This document shows, piece after piece, positions 1 through 13,000 of a DNA stretch of 64,000 nucleotides (position 1 is the first letter of the stretch; every line of letters starts with the position of its first letter). Source of the stretch: Sitta carolinensis (taxonomy: Eukaryota > Chordata > Aves > Passeriformes > Sittidae). The notes below the pieces were generated by a model that had not been told where the DNA came from, ran no database searches, and saw only the letters and a program-made list of their open reading frames with translations. A program made the position numbers and the translations under genes. Location of the stretch: positions 16,484,234 through 16,548,233 of the forward strand of contig JAVUNC010000019.1 of NCBI GenBank assembly GCA_032173965.1, read 5' to 3'.

Positions 1-1205
1 CAAAACAGGTGGAGGATATCCTGGCAAAGTTAGCAGGAGTTTTTCCAGTCTGTATCCAGCAGGGCAGTCAATCCCTTGCAGGAAAAATACCCATTCCAGT
101 ACCAGCACAGGTACCAATTCCAGCACTGACTGAGGAGAGAAAATTAATCCTTTTATTAGCACAAGGAAGTGTTCTGTTCAGTCCCTTCAGATTCAGTAAT
201 AGCTATTCCATTTCAGCATGGGGTGTACCTACCAAGCACACATGTGCCCCATGGAAATGTTCTTTACAATGCAAAGCATTGGCTGCAGCTCCATGTTTAC
301 CCTTTCAAGTGATGTAAACCTGAGAATAAATCCACCTGTCGCCCTATCTTTAATGAGGTCACCAAAAAACCTCCCTTCTATTTGCAAACAGCTTAGTGGC
401 TACCAAAGAGCAGTCACCAATTAACTTATTCCAAACAAAGATTAAATCCTGATTAATCACTGAGAAGGGTTAAATCTAAGGAGAGTGCCAGACACTGAAA
501 AGTCAGATTATGCTGTAGTAATTTATTGCAAACTTCCATGCTGGGGCTAACTAGAATTGAATAAAAGAAGATTTTTTAAAATTCTGAAAAATATAGTGAA
601 GTGGTATAAAATTGGAGAAAGGAAATAATAAAGAACAGAAGATAGGGAACCAGGAAAGATAACAATAATGACTTAATCAAGCAAAGTATGTATTTAGGTG
701 ATAACCTGGGGATGGGAAAAAGGTCAGGTCTGAACAAGCCCGTTGAATAGAGATGAACACTACTATGCTGTGGGTTTTTTAAAAATCAACAGTGTATCAA
801 ACTGCCGACTGTCCAGTTGGAGATTTGAGACCACACAGCTTTCTCTGGGCTAAAATCTTCCCAGAGTGTGAGGGAGTGAAAATGGATCCAAGGAAGCAAA
901 AGTTGAAAGACCTTCTTCCCAAATTCTCATGGGAAAGCCCAACTTCTTAGTAGGCAACAGCCTGGATGGTTTTGACCTGGGCTAGCCCTTACCAGAGCTG
1001 GGTATGAAGTTCTCTTCTCTGCCTACCCAAACTTCAGAAATGCCACCTTAAATAAACTATAAGGAATATAAACTAGCACAGATTTTAAGGAAAAACCACA
1101 ACGGTCGTGCCAGTCCGACAGCCTTGAGCTAAACACTCTACATAAGTAACCAAATAGAATTATGGTTCTTGATCTTATTATTTGATCAGAATCAAACTTT
1201 TTTAA

Positions 1206-1262
1206 AGTTAAAAAAAAAAAAAAACAAAAAAAACAAACCAAACAAACAAACACAAACCAAAG
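1206..1262. repeat. A-rich low-complexity tract
   Basis: A run of A broken by single C residues, grading into CAAA-type units. Simple sequence with no sign of a retroposon body on either side. The ORFs on the minus strand here are poly-Phe artefacts of this tract. Confidence 0.8.
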
Positions 1263-1779
1263 AAAGGGGGGAAAATAGCCCAACACAAGTGATCCCTAAG
1301 CTGATCAAGCACCATGAGCAGAGCTCTGGGTCTTTTTGATAAAAGCAGTTCCACAAGCAACCCTGAGATCTTTGTCATTGTGCTGCACCACTGTAAATTG
1401 AATTGCTGGTGAACTACATAATACAACGTGGTGTTTGCAAAGCCACTGAGACTTGGCTTTATTCCACTCCTATTAAATCAGTAAGAGTTTGACAGTGAAA
1501 TTCAATAGTAGAAAAGGTAAACTACAGAGTCTCGTGTTTTTTTCAGTAGGATTTCCTAAATAAGACTGGCTAACACTGTAGGGACATGTATGGGATGATG
1601 TTTGCTGGAGCAGCTACAGCAATGATCTTTTTAATGATTTGACCATAATGATAAACACATCTGTCTTTTGCAGGGAGTGTTATTTAAGGATTGGAGAATG
1701 ATGCTTTTTTCTTAAAGCATTTGCTCAAATGCTATGTTTTTCTTTGACTTTTTCTTTCTACTTCTAATAAGACAAGATC

Positions 1780-1851
1780 AGGAAGAGGAGAGAGAGAGGG
1801 AGGAGGGAGAGAAAGAGAGAAGAGGAGGGAGGGGAAGAAAGAAAGGGAGGA
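1780..1851. repeat. Uninterrupted 72-nt purine tract
   Basis: Every base from 1780 to 1851 on the + strand is A or G, arranged as GA, GGA and GGGA units. The purine bias continues less strictly to about 1915. Such homopurine stretches can form triplex DNA. The Arg/Glu/Lys-rich ORF across it is compositional, not a gene. Confidence 0.85.
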
Positions 1852-2099
1852 TGAAAGAGATAACAAGTGCTAAAGAGAAAAAGAATGACAAAAAAAAAAA
1901 GGAAAGAAGACAAGCAAAGCAAGCAGCTGGTGCTGAAAGTGAGCAAGACACTTTCTCTCTCGTTTTCTTCTGTCTTTTAATAAATCATTGTAGCAGCTTT
2001 GTGACAGGTCTCTGTTATCCATAATGCCCAAGCAAACAGCTTTTCTTTCAGCCTCTATTCAGTTGGCTGCCAGGGAAGCAGGACTGAAGGCTGGAAACT

Positions 2100-2260
2100 T
2101 CAGTGGCTCAGCCTGCTCCCCTGTAATTCAATTAGAAAAGCAAGCATGAAGTCAATATTCATTGCGCCCGGCCAGAACTGCGCAGCACAATGAAATGATA
2201 ATGAGAAAGTTCACAAAGGAGATGGGCCTCATGATAAGTTTTTAAAGAGGTGCTGCAGCG
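2100..2260. promoter_or_regulatory. Possible conserved regulatory element (unverified)
   Basis: Compact stretch with AATTAG and AATGATAATGA homeodomain-type cores, a CACAAAGG TCF/HMG-like site and a short GC-rich centre, flanked by ordinary AT-rich DNA. The texture resembles conserved non-coding elements near developmental genes. This is inference only; no alignment was possible. Confidence 0.25.
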
Positions 2261-3164
2261 GGTGACCCTCTGTACAACTGGCAAACACACACGGGCATAT
2301 GGGTCCTTACCCTCAGGGATTTACCCTCGTCCCTCACCATCTGTATCCAAGGCAGACGGCCGATTGTGAGTCCAAGGGAATCTCATGATAAACCATCTTA
2401 GGTCGCCCCATTCAGCTGCTTTGCATCTCTGAAGGGAAAGAAGATGTGTTTCTTAAACTCCCAGGCCCCAGAGGAACACATACAACTTGCTGGATCACAG
2501 GCAATGCAGTTTCAAGTGACACAGAGCTGTGACTCCCAAGCCCAACAGGGATGTTGGGCCTGTGGGACACAGACCAAGGAAATCACGAGAGAGAACTTCC
2601 AACACTTCATGGAAGTGCAGAAGATGAAGTACTGCACCCTTGTGCTTTCAGAGCAAGGCAGCACTGGGTCCTACAACCATAAGAACTTGGAGCATTTGTG
2701 TTTTAAACTGGTCAGGAGTGGGTAAATAAATGCTGGACCTAATTCTGCATCTCCCTCTCAAAGGGCTCTCCCACTGAAGAAGGTCTCCACAGGATTTCCT
2801 TTCTTTTCCTTTTAGCACTTTGCTGAGGACAATAAAATATGTAGTTATTTATTTCATAAACATCTGTGTATTTAGTTTAAAAGATAATGAAGGATTGAAA
2901 TAGCAATTAAAAAACATCATTGTGTGTACAAGCCCAGAGCTGCCTTGTTCTAATTTTGCTTTGGGATTCAGCATTCCAGATATTACTGAACTTGTTCCTT
3001 TTTAAATTACTTCTGTGGTTAAAGCCCAGGGCCCCTCACAAAGAGACTTGGGTCTCATTCTTTTCAGTGCACTACAGAAAGAACCAGTGGCCCCAACTCT
3101 AAGCAGGCAAACATGAGAAACAGAAAGTTTTTCTTTTCTTCTCCTTTAACAAAAGGCAAACAGG

Positions 3165-3285
3165 GCACACAGAGCTTATATAAGTTCCCTGAGGTCACAC
3201 GGGGTGTCACTGACAGAGTCACAAATTGAATTCAGATTCTCAGACTCTCAGTCCCAGATCATTTCATACTGTAGTTCAGGGTACT
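3165..3285 (-). repeat. MIR-like ancient SINE fragment
   Basis: The + strand shows the order 'ctgaggtcacac', then 'gacagagtcacaaattgaattcag', then 'ctctcagtccc'. This follows the reverse complement of the MIR core as I recall it (ggtcacacagc, ggcagagc, gattcgaacccagg, ctgactcc). It is heavily diverged, as expected for an old amniote SINE. Assignment is from memory of the consensus. Confidence 0.5.
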
Positions 3286-3547
3286 CCAAACTTTTAATGT
3301 GATTTTCAGAAACATCTTGTAATTTCCCTATATTAATCTCTCATCCTAATGTATATTAACATTCCACATACCCCCAACATCTGTAACAGCTGCTTAATAT
3401 GCTGGTAAATAATTAATACAATTCAACAACAGGAGATTTTCTCAAAATCAAGAGGTATTTTTCAGCATTGCTGATGACAACACCCCATTTTCTACTTCAG
3501 AGGCCAGCAAAAAGGAAGTCAATTTTGCCATTCTTCCCGATTCAAAA

Positions 3548-3600
3548 AGCTTCCAACTGCTAATAATAGAAGTGGATTGCTTCATCAGCAGTCGGAAGCT
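3548..3600. other. Inverted repeat able to form a hairpin
   Basis: Left arm 3548-3561 (AGCTTCCAACTGCT) and right arm 3587-3600 (AGCAGTCGGAAGCT) match as an inverted repeat at 13 of 14 positions, with a 25-nt spacer. In a minus-strand transcript the one mismatch becomes a G-U pair. The stem is short for a microRNA precursor. Confidence 0.55.
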
Positions 3601-6600
3601 CTTCGTGTCCTATTGGGCCAGTTCTTCAGCTGCTACAAAGCCACAGAGCTTCACTGGAGGCTGTTTGGCTTTGTCAAGCCACATGAGCTGAGGGCAGATG
3701 TGTTGGTGTTTCACTGAATCTTCCTTTAAGACTGATCCAATCTCCACGTCTCCAAGGGAGGATGGAGCACTCCCCACAATTGGAGCTATACCCAGGGATG
3801 GAACAGGCAGAACAGGTTGGCTGGATGCCTCTTGCAGCCATCCCTCTTCTCCAGAAATCCCCACGGGGAGAGGCAGGAGTAAATACCAGAAGTGGAGAGC
3901 CTGTCCCAAGAAGCCATGCCAATGTCCTGGCCTAAACACTCACCCCTCTGGAATATTGCATAGGGCAACAGCAAAGCATCTTGGAACAAGCTGCTTTCTT
4001 ATGACACTGACCAAGAGATGTGAAAAGAGAGAAGAGTTTTATCTCTAAAGCTGCACACATTTAGAGCTGCTTCTGCTGTTCGCAGTTTACAACCATTTTC
4101 TTGCCCCTACAGCAATTTGTTAGCTTTTGCCAGTATTTTGAAGGGTTTGAGACCCTTGGTGGACATGAACTCCTTCTCCTGGCAGAAGACATCTGATGCA
4201 CAGAACAGATCAGAGCAGATGTACATTCAATGTCTGTAAGGAATTATGTCAACAAAGGGCCAGGTCCCAGGGCGTTTCCTTTTGGTTAATGTGCAACTGT
4301 CTAATAGACTAGAGAAAAAGGGTTAGGATAGCCACATCTTTCCTAGGCAATTGTGTTCATTCTTACTATTATGTAGAAGGCCAGATAAGATAAGAAATGC
4401 TAGTCACTTTAGATGTCTATAAGTAACATAATCCCCTATGTCTTACCAAGCATATAAACACCAGTTTTCACGCCAAATGCAATGTTTGGGTATTTTCCAA
4501 AGGCCCAATATGTAAGATGTACCCCTCACTCCTCAAAACAACTGGAAGTCAAATGTTCCTGTGTAACTCCAGCATGTAGCTGGTAGAAGTAAACACAAAA
4601 ATTTCCTCTTTCTTATTTTAGAGGCAGCACTCTCACTCTTATGTAACGAAGGGAAAATCTGTTGAGGTCAGGGATTCAAAGTCACCAGCTTCATGCCCTA
4701 AGCAGCCTTTGCCTTCGGTGACAGCCCTGGGAAGTTCCCAAGACACTGCAGGAATCTCTCTCCCCTCAGTTATCACTCATCTGTGTCAGACCCCACAATC
4801 CTGTTTTAAGCTCCCTGCAGACGCTGTCTGCACAATATCCTCAGCTGAGAGTTGGGTTTTGCTGGAGACATTAATGCATGTAATTGGCACATGCTTTTCT
4901 GGAGTATTTCTATCACCTTTCAAAGATAGAGATGGCCAAATCTCTCCTCCACTCATCGAGGAGATGCTTAAAGCATCAAGTGGGGAATTCCAGTCCAGCT
5001 TAGAGATGGTAGTTACTTTTATTTTCTCAGGCAGCAAGGTAATGTGGGGCTCGGACTGTCATAGTGTTTATTTTGAGTTCCCTGGTGAGAAAAACATCTT
5101 ACACTTGTCCTGTACGGTTGAAGCCTCCTGCCCCTCCTGGGGAACTCAGGCTATCTCTGCCACTCCTGCAGCTGCTGATACTTGACTTGGCCCATCCCCA
5201 GTGAACACAAAACTGAAGTCAGTTATCCCAGGCCAGGCTCTAACTTCCACAAGGGTAAGGGAAAATCACATTCTTTTCTGCCCCTGGGCCATAGTGTTCA
5301 TTAGAGATGAGCTCAAAACTCATATGCTCAGCTCCAAGTACAAAGTTCTGCATCTCTCTAGTTCCTGACGTACTGATTTCAGCCCTGAACAAGGTAATCT
5401 CAAAATGGAAGAAGTGAGAAAATTATATTCAGAAGGGAAAAGGTGGTCCTGTAATTAAGTGATTAGCCTGACCAGGGTTTAATTTCAAACACTGACAGAC
5501 ATAAGACTGCTCTGTATGCATGGGCAGGTGGAGCTATGAGCTCTCTTACTGTGCCATTTTAAGAATAAATGAGAGTCGATAACATTTTTCTCCCATTCTT
5601 TGCTTTGATTGTGTGTGTTTAGAGACAGATGTTTTTTATTTGATCAGCCAGTAGCTTGCACAACAGCCCTCTCATCTTCTGAGAGATCGCTGTGCTGTGA
5701 TACACCTTCTGTTTGAGCACTGCAGAACACACCCAGATGACAAAGGAATGTAACGCACCTCCAGGCTCCGTGCCACCTTCCAGCAAAAGGGGTTGAATTT
5801 GGAGGTGGAGACAAGATGATCTAGGTGCAGGTTATAGTCAAAGACTGACAAAATCGCATGCTGAAGCCAGTCCAGCAGAGAAATTACAGAAACACAGAAT
5901 GGAGAGTGTATTTAAGTTATTAATAATAAAGGTACCGCAACCAGTGAGCCCAGAGCTATGCAATTACAAGGAGACGTGCAGTGTACACAATCAGGAATCC
6001 TTATCAGATTGTTTGGTCTATCTTTTCCATTTAAAAGTGATGTTTAAACTGTGTTTATAGACAAAAGAACTGATCAATGAACCCGTCATTTGGTCATGAG
6101 TAACATGAAAAAAGTAAGCAGGTGGTGAAAATATTGTTAGTTCTCCATTTGAGGAACAAAAATGAAGATGCTTCAAAAAGATTTGGACAAAACTTTGTAC
6201 ATCAGCAAAGCCAAATGTTACAGCTTTGAAAATTTCTCAAAAACAAACATCTCTGAAGTTATTGGGAAATGAGATTTTCTGAAGGTAAAATAACTGGGAA
6301 AAAAACAAAACCAAAGATTTACTATTATTTAAGCTTTTCAGCTGCTCCCTAAGCAAATAAACTTGGAGTTAAACAAAAACTTTGCTGTTTTTCTACAAAA
6401 TAAATAACGGTAACATTATACCTACTAAACAGGAATCAGCTGTATAAACAGTTTACCTGCCTCTAACAGCATCAACTATAGAAGAATTTCTGGGTAACTA
6501 TATTCAAATGAGGAATAGCCCGAGTTATGATAATCATTGCATCTCAATGTATAATAAATGTGATGGTGCAAGTATAATGGAAAAATACTTTAAAAATTCA

Positions 6601-9224
6601 TCATCTTGGCTGATCTTCTTCCCATTTTATACTTGAAAATTATGATAATTGCCACTCTCTTCTCCTGCTTGTCACTTAAAGCTTGTCCAGTAGTTGCCAT
6701 CATAAGCCTATGATTCAAAATTTGACTGTCTTTAGCCAGCTAATCTCAGTTCATCCATTTCTGAAACATGGGTGTTTGATTTTCCACATTCATTCCCCTT
6801 CACCCACTAATAGATGTTACATGCAATCTGGAAAAATTTTGCAACTTGAAAACAAACCCCGGGTTCTGTCATGTATCACCCCTGGACTCTTTGACTAATT
6901 TCCATAAACTAAATCTGAAAAGCTCATAGGCCTCACATCAACCAAGCAAGTGAAGAAGATAAAAAAATTAATCAATCATATTCACTGATTCATTCTCTGC
7001 AAAGCTGAGCCCTAACAACTCCATGATCAAACAATTGGCAGTTGTGAACAGTAAGAAATGGGAGCCATTGAAATATGTCAACATGGCAGAATTGTATCTG
7101 CTCCCTACTCTCACCCTTCCCACCAGCTCAGCATATGTTAAGTTTTAGGTAGGGCATGTTCAAGTTGTTCCCACAATATAGAACTGAAAAATGTATGCTG
7201 CTGCGGAACAGAGGCATGTGGAATAAATATTTTATGTGCTCAGGAGCTTAGAAATGGATGGTAGGCTGCATGTGTACTACAGACTCGTGACAGCATAGCT
7301 GGATCCATCAGATACACGGGGAGAAATGATCCTGATGGACACAGATGGCTTTCAGGTGCTGCCTCTACAGCCTTATTTCTATCAGCCACCCATTGGTGTT
7401 CTGGTTCCGCTCCTGACAAAAGGATATATGGCCATCTCTGCTAACAGGGCTACAGCTACAGCAGGAACACATCAGCTGTACAGCATATGATATTTGCAAC
7501 TGAGAGAAATCACCCAGCACAAATCTGGCATGAGATCTAGGGATAGAGGCTGGATGTACAGGGATTACTTCCGTTACTCTCTAAGGCAGTACTCCATGAA
7601 GAATGAAAAGGGCTTGACTTCTACCTTGCCCCAGATTTTCTGCTGTCATCATCATTAAAGCAACCACAGTGAAAAACCTTCTTCCTTCAGTCTTGGATAC
7701 TGATAGGTTTCACACTACTTTGAGAACAGCTTTGTTTAGTAAACAGGTCCCTTGATATAACAAACTTGCTTCCTCTCATACAATTTCACCTTTATCACAC
7801 CGGTAGTCACTTGTCATTTAGAGGATTTGCAGTAGAAATTGAATGCTGAATTCCTCTTCATGCTTCTTTGGACCAGATCCCCAGCTAACACAAACTAACT
7901 TAACACTGTGTCACAAAACATTCCCAGCTGAAGATCCAGGATTTGCTTGCCAGTGTGGGTGTTGCTCTACAGTAACACTATTTATGCTCCAAGCAATTCC
8001 TAGAATTATGGTCATTTTATCATCCTATCAGGCACAAAAGGGAGAGAGCAACCACCAGAAGCAAATCTTCTTTTGTGATTCTCTAAAACACATACATGTA
8101 GCTAATGTATGGTCAACAGAAAAAAAAAAAAAATACAGGGATATGGCCATAAATATATTATATAATTGTCTCAACCTGCTGCTTTGGGACAGACTTCACT
8201 TTTCACTTCTCTCAGATGCTCTCCTGCCTCCTTCCTCACACCCCGAGCACTGTCAGTTTGCTGTCAGCTTTACAGTATCAGGAATGTGATCTCTCCGTGG
8301 GTACCCTGCTCAGTGTCATTTAAACTGCCCAATCTGCAAGGCCACCAAGGTCAAGGAACTATCAGGAGTAAGGTTTCTTAAGTGCAACGTGTGAGACACC
8401 ATCTGACACTGTTTATAGATAGACTTAGCCTCTTATTGACCACAAGATAGAAGTTAAAAGCATTGCTTTGGGAGTTCAAATGTGTTAACCTCTGAAGTGA
8501 TGTTTGAATTAGGGTTATAAAGGGCCTAAAGTTTTGATCAGAGGCTTGGAGAATAAAAAGGATTTGGGAAAATGATAGAGCAGGATCAGAGTAGCTACAC
8601 TGAGTGTGCCAACTACTATATTGTTGTTGATTTAATTGAGTCCATCTATCAGGTCTGTGCATTATGTGATCCAGTTCCAAAGATGTTTCCCTGCCACAGC
8701 TGACAAAATACAGACTACACACTTCAAATGCAGTTGTCGGTCTTTAAAACAGGCAGTTACAAAACATGCTGGCTGCTCCAGCAATCAATAATGGGAAGGG
8801 CAGTGTACGTTGGACTAACTCCCAAACAATTAAATACTTGCCAGTGTAAAGTAAAAAACGACACGAGGCCAGGCCAAGAGCTTGTTCACTGTTTGGCAGC
8901 TCCAGCATTACAAACACCGGTGGTTTAATAATCGGGGAAAATTAACAGAACTGGAACAGCTAAAGCATTTTCTGAGAGGTTTTCTGATGAACACACTTAA
9001 GAGATAACAAATACACCTTCCCTTGAATTGTATGCACACGACACCTGGAATTCCTGATGCAGTTTTCCTGGAAGCTGACTCACAAAGGAGGAGGTTAGAT
9101 ACTTGTCATAGATTGCATATACAGACTATGAAGACACCTCACCACCTTCAGCAAAAGAAGAAATGCCTCTTGCCCAGAGAGGAGGCACTTAACAGCTTAA
9201 AAAGTTTGGAACAGTGGCCTTGAA
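3601..9224. other. Intergenic DNA, nothing recognised
   Basis: No repeat, RNA gene or exon recognised. Open frames of 158 codons (4709-5185) and 148 codons (7843-8289) have no recognisable family and no supporting signals, and are judged chance ORFs. A 13-nt A run occurs near 8,120. Confidence 0.7.
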
Positions 9225-9625
9225 TTGAGAGTGAACAATCCAGCCCAGCCCTGAGAAGAAGGGAGGGAACGTGTAATGTCAGAGTGCAACAAGGGCCAGT
9301 TGCTCCCTAAGGGACTAAGTGTGATGACACAGCCAGGGACGGGCCAGAGAGCTGAGCAGGGCAGACCCAGGGTGACAGCCAGGGCCAGCCCTGAGCCCAG
9401 ACCACCAGCCAAGCACACAGAGCCCTGAGGCCAGCCCAGGCCAGCAGACTGCAGGTAAGGCCTGGTACAGCAATGCCCGTGGCAGCCAGGGCACAGCTGT
9501 GACAAAACTGAAGGGAGCACCCTATGGCATCATGGGGGCAACAAGTGACAGCCCCAGCTGGGCTGAACTGCAGCCCTGAGCCATGGACAGGAATATGAGG
9601 GGAGCCCTCAGGAAAGGCAGGCAGG
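9225..9625. repeat. GC-rich insert with repeated AGCCCTGAG motif
   Basis: A sharply GC-richer block in AT-rich surroundings. The 9-mer AGCCCTGAG occurs at 9247, 9387, 9421 and 9572, and CCAGCC/GGCCAG units are frequent. It lies about 130 bp left of a CR1 fragment. It could be a degenerate minisatellite or an LTR or other retroelement remnant; I do not recognise the family. Minus-strand ORFs across it are composition artefacts. Confidence 0.4.
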
Positions 9626-9757
9626 GCCAATAAGACCCATTAATGCAATTTTTTCTGTAAAACTTTCACTGCTTTTCAATATGAAATTACCTCTCTACCC
9701 ATCCCTTGATTTTACAAGAACAAAGTGTTACACATGTTGACACTTGGAGCACAGTTA

Positions 9758-10055
9758 TTACAGCATCACAGAAAATGCTGTGTTGGAAGGGACCCAAAAG
9801 GATCATTGAGTCCAAGCCTCAGCCCTGTGCAGGACACCTCAAGAGCCACACCACTTGCCTGAGAGCATTTTTCAAATGCTTCTTGAACTCTCTCAGGCTT
9901 GTGCTATGACCACCTTTTGGGGAGACTGTTCCAGTGCCCAGCCACCATCTGGATGAAGAATCTTTCCCTGGTATTCAGCCTCAACCTCCCCTGACACACC
10001 TTCAGGCCAACCCCACAGGTACTGCCACTGGTCACCACAGATAAAACATCCATAC
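9758..10055 (-). mobile_element. CR1 LINE 3' fragment
   Basis: The + strand begins with 'catcacagaaaatgctgtg', then 'ttggaagggacc' and 'gatcattgagtccaa'. Further right come 'ctgttccagtgcccagccacc', 'gatgaagaatctttcc' and 'cctcaacctcccctg'. This is the reverse complement of an avian CR1 3' region in the usual order, so the element runs on the minus strand with its 3' end at the left. It is 5'-truncated, as most CR1 copies are, and diverged. Confidence 0.85.
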
Positions 10056-13000
10056 TCTACTTTTCTATCTCCATGAATTATCTGGGACAATATTCTCTTC
10101 ATACTTTTAAAGTTCTCCACTGCATAGCTGAGGAAATGACAAAGTACAGGTAGCTATCGCCCTTGCCTTAAAGGTCATTTAGAATGCTCCTGTTACACAC
10201 AAACCTCTGAACTGGATTTATCTTCAAAGACATTTCTCTTACCAAAGATGGTGTATGTCTAAGACAATGAATATTACCAGAAGTCAAATACTCCAGCGGC
10301 TAAATTAACATGGAACAGTTTGGCTTCTCTACCTCTCCTCCTCTCCCACACCACTCTTTGGCACTTTCTTTTTTTGTTTCCCTCTATCTCTTCGTGTCAT
10401 GCTTTTTTGACTGTGGAACACAGAATTAGCATGAGAGTAACTGGATATAGAAATACCTATTATACCTATTAGTCTTCATGCCTCTGGTAAAACACAGTAC
10501 TTTGTGATTTCTAGGCACATACAGATAAAGAGAAAACAAAACAAAGCATCGTTCTCAATACACCAAACTCTCATTTCAGAGTACCACAGAACATAGTTCC
10601 CTTTCTGTAACCCTGCAATAAAATGTGTGCCAAATCTCTGTGGACCAGACCCTAAATAGTTCAGGTTCAAGGCTGTGCAATCCTTCCATCTCCCACTCAG
10701 CTATCAGTCACAAAACTGCCCCAGGCATGATGTGCAAACAGATTGTCAAAGTATCTGTAGCACCAAAGGCTCTGGCTGATGAAAGAAAAAGCTGATGTCT
10801 CTCAAACCAGGGAGCCGTAGACCTGGAGAGGACACCACAGGTGTATCAAATAAGAGCCCAGTCAACAGTGAAGAAGGAAGGCAGTGGTACGGCAGTGAGT
10901 GCTTCAGAAGTGTCAGGAGGAGGATTTTTAAGCTTAGTCCTGTAGCTGCTCAGGTGAGGTGTGTGAGGAATTTGGGCCATCTCACTAGAACATAAAACCA
11001 GTGTTTATCTTCCTTTTTCACCCTTAATTTTCACTCAGAGGAAAAGGAAATGCTGTTAGAAAATGGGACATAATAGGACATAATAGTTTGCAGCAGAAGA
11101 TGCAAAATTCTACTCAGTGCTTTATAAGGCAATGCGCTGATCTGCAGTGCAGTCTAACTCAAACTGCCTGCTGGCAAACTGTCTGACTGAAACCCTGGGA
11201 AAACCAGACCAGCACTCTGTGCCCTGTACAGAAAATCAAAATATACTTCCAGAGGCTAATTCTGACCCCAAAAGCTTTTTTAAGCTCTCTCATAATGCTA
11301 TTTTTTTTTTTAAGTCAGGACCATTTTAGATGGGCATACAATCTGATCTGCAATTTTCAGTTTTTCAGAGGACTTTCAATATCTCACTGACATTAAAATG
11401 GATACTTTGGCTGAGTATCCCATCCTATCAGGAAACATCAAATGTTTAGAAGAGAAACCTCAGATCCTGATCATTACCCATTTGCAGAAATTATGTTAAA
11501 AATCACACTGGAAAAATTTTGTCTTGAAAATTTAAAAAAGGGTAATCTTGACTTTGCATGTTTTAAGGGAAGACTAAAACATTAGTTGGTTGACTTAAGG
11601 TAATATTTTAACCAGAAACCACAAGAAAAGCAACATCCTAATTGACTGAAAATCCAGCTGTGGACTTAAAATAGAAATTTAAAAAGTCACATTTTTCATG
11701 TTACTAAGTTCAGTACTGTCTGGTCTTTGAAGAAATGGATTGGCTCGGCAGAGTGAGCTGGAGCACTCAGCATTCACACGGGAACTCTCCTCTGCTGTCA
11801 AGTAGCCCAAAAGCAGGGCTGTGAGACTGACCATGTCCTGGCTGCTCAATATTAAATGTATCTGCTCGGGCCACCTTCATGCTTGAAGCAGTGGGTTAGA
11901 GATGAAGCTTTTTAAGCTCTTTGTGGATGCTTTGTTCTGTTTAAAAACATTTTTGCCTTTACTGGAGAGATTTTCAAAGCTGAGGAAAGAATCTGTGGGC
12001 TGGGCCCATTCTGTTTGAGTAGTAATTACACTCTCTCTCCCTAAAGGCCATGAAATAAACAGCATAGCTCACATTGTGTGCTAGAGAGGCAGGATCCAGT
12101 TCCATTTACTTAGGGATCTTCACAAGAATGCTCCTAACTGAACGAGACAGCAGCAGATAGAAATCAAAGTGGAGCAAAGTGTTTGAAATTAATACCTCTA
12201 GCACAGCGATTAGTCTGTGCCACATTTTCCACTATCAGTCCCCTAATGGAAACTCCAAAAACCATGTGTGTTACCTTGGCATTCTGCACTCACACCAACC
12301 ACCACCCTCGCTGGTCTCCACCTAACACGCACCTCGTAGCCATGTGCATTAAACCCCTGCAGTGGCAAGTGTTTTGGGGATCCTGAAGCTAGTCCCTGTT
12401 AGCGCTAGCTTTTCCATCCTGCAGGCCTTTACCCAACCCACTGAACTCTCCCCCATTTCCCTGCTGCCTCATGACTCACCACAGAGCCACGCTGCCTGTG
12501 CAATGCAAGGAACCAGTCTCTAGCTGTCAGGTCCCCCAACCCTCCTCACTCCAAAGCACTACAGTAGCAGAGTTCTAAAATTCAGCTGAACTCACAGGGC
12601 CTCTGGCTTCTCTTAGAACCAATACTCATCGGTAAAAATGCTGATTTGGTGGTATCAAGGCATTCCGCAGAATTATTTTTACCTCTTATTTCTTTATGAA
12701 AGAGAAAAACTAAGAAATGTTTCAACTTGAAACCTGTTTCGTTTCCCAGCAGATCATCTATCCACCACACTGACAGCTCATCAGGTGGAGAGAGGCATCC
12801 AGCATCTGCACTTTATTACTCAGATGGAGCCAGGGGACCTCAGGCTTCCAGCTGATCACTGGAAAGCCCTGTAGTAAGACAGCATTTATTTCAATTTAGA
12901 AGCTTCAGGGACAAGGTTCTTCAGAGTGAAAAATCAATGCAGCCCAACAGAAATTGGCAAGTGCCAGGGCATTTGCACGAGCTGGAGGTTTGGCACTTGT

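Larger units (their letters stand above)
1..3164. other. Intergenic DNA, far upstream of JAG1
   Basis: AT-rich DNA with no ORF that resembles a known protein; the short open frames show no domain, coding bias or splice structure. It includes an A-rich low-complexity tract, a long purine tract and one stretch near 2.1-2.26 kb that looks like regulatory DNA, each listed separately. By synteny with other vertebrates, the region upstream of JAG1 is expected to be gene-poor; that is established knowledge, not something shown here. Confidence 0.75.

Noticed and set aside
4709..5185. 158-codon ORF
   Set aside because: No domain or homology that I recognise, and overlapping frames on the other strand are also open. 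Judged chance.
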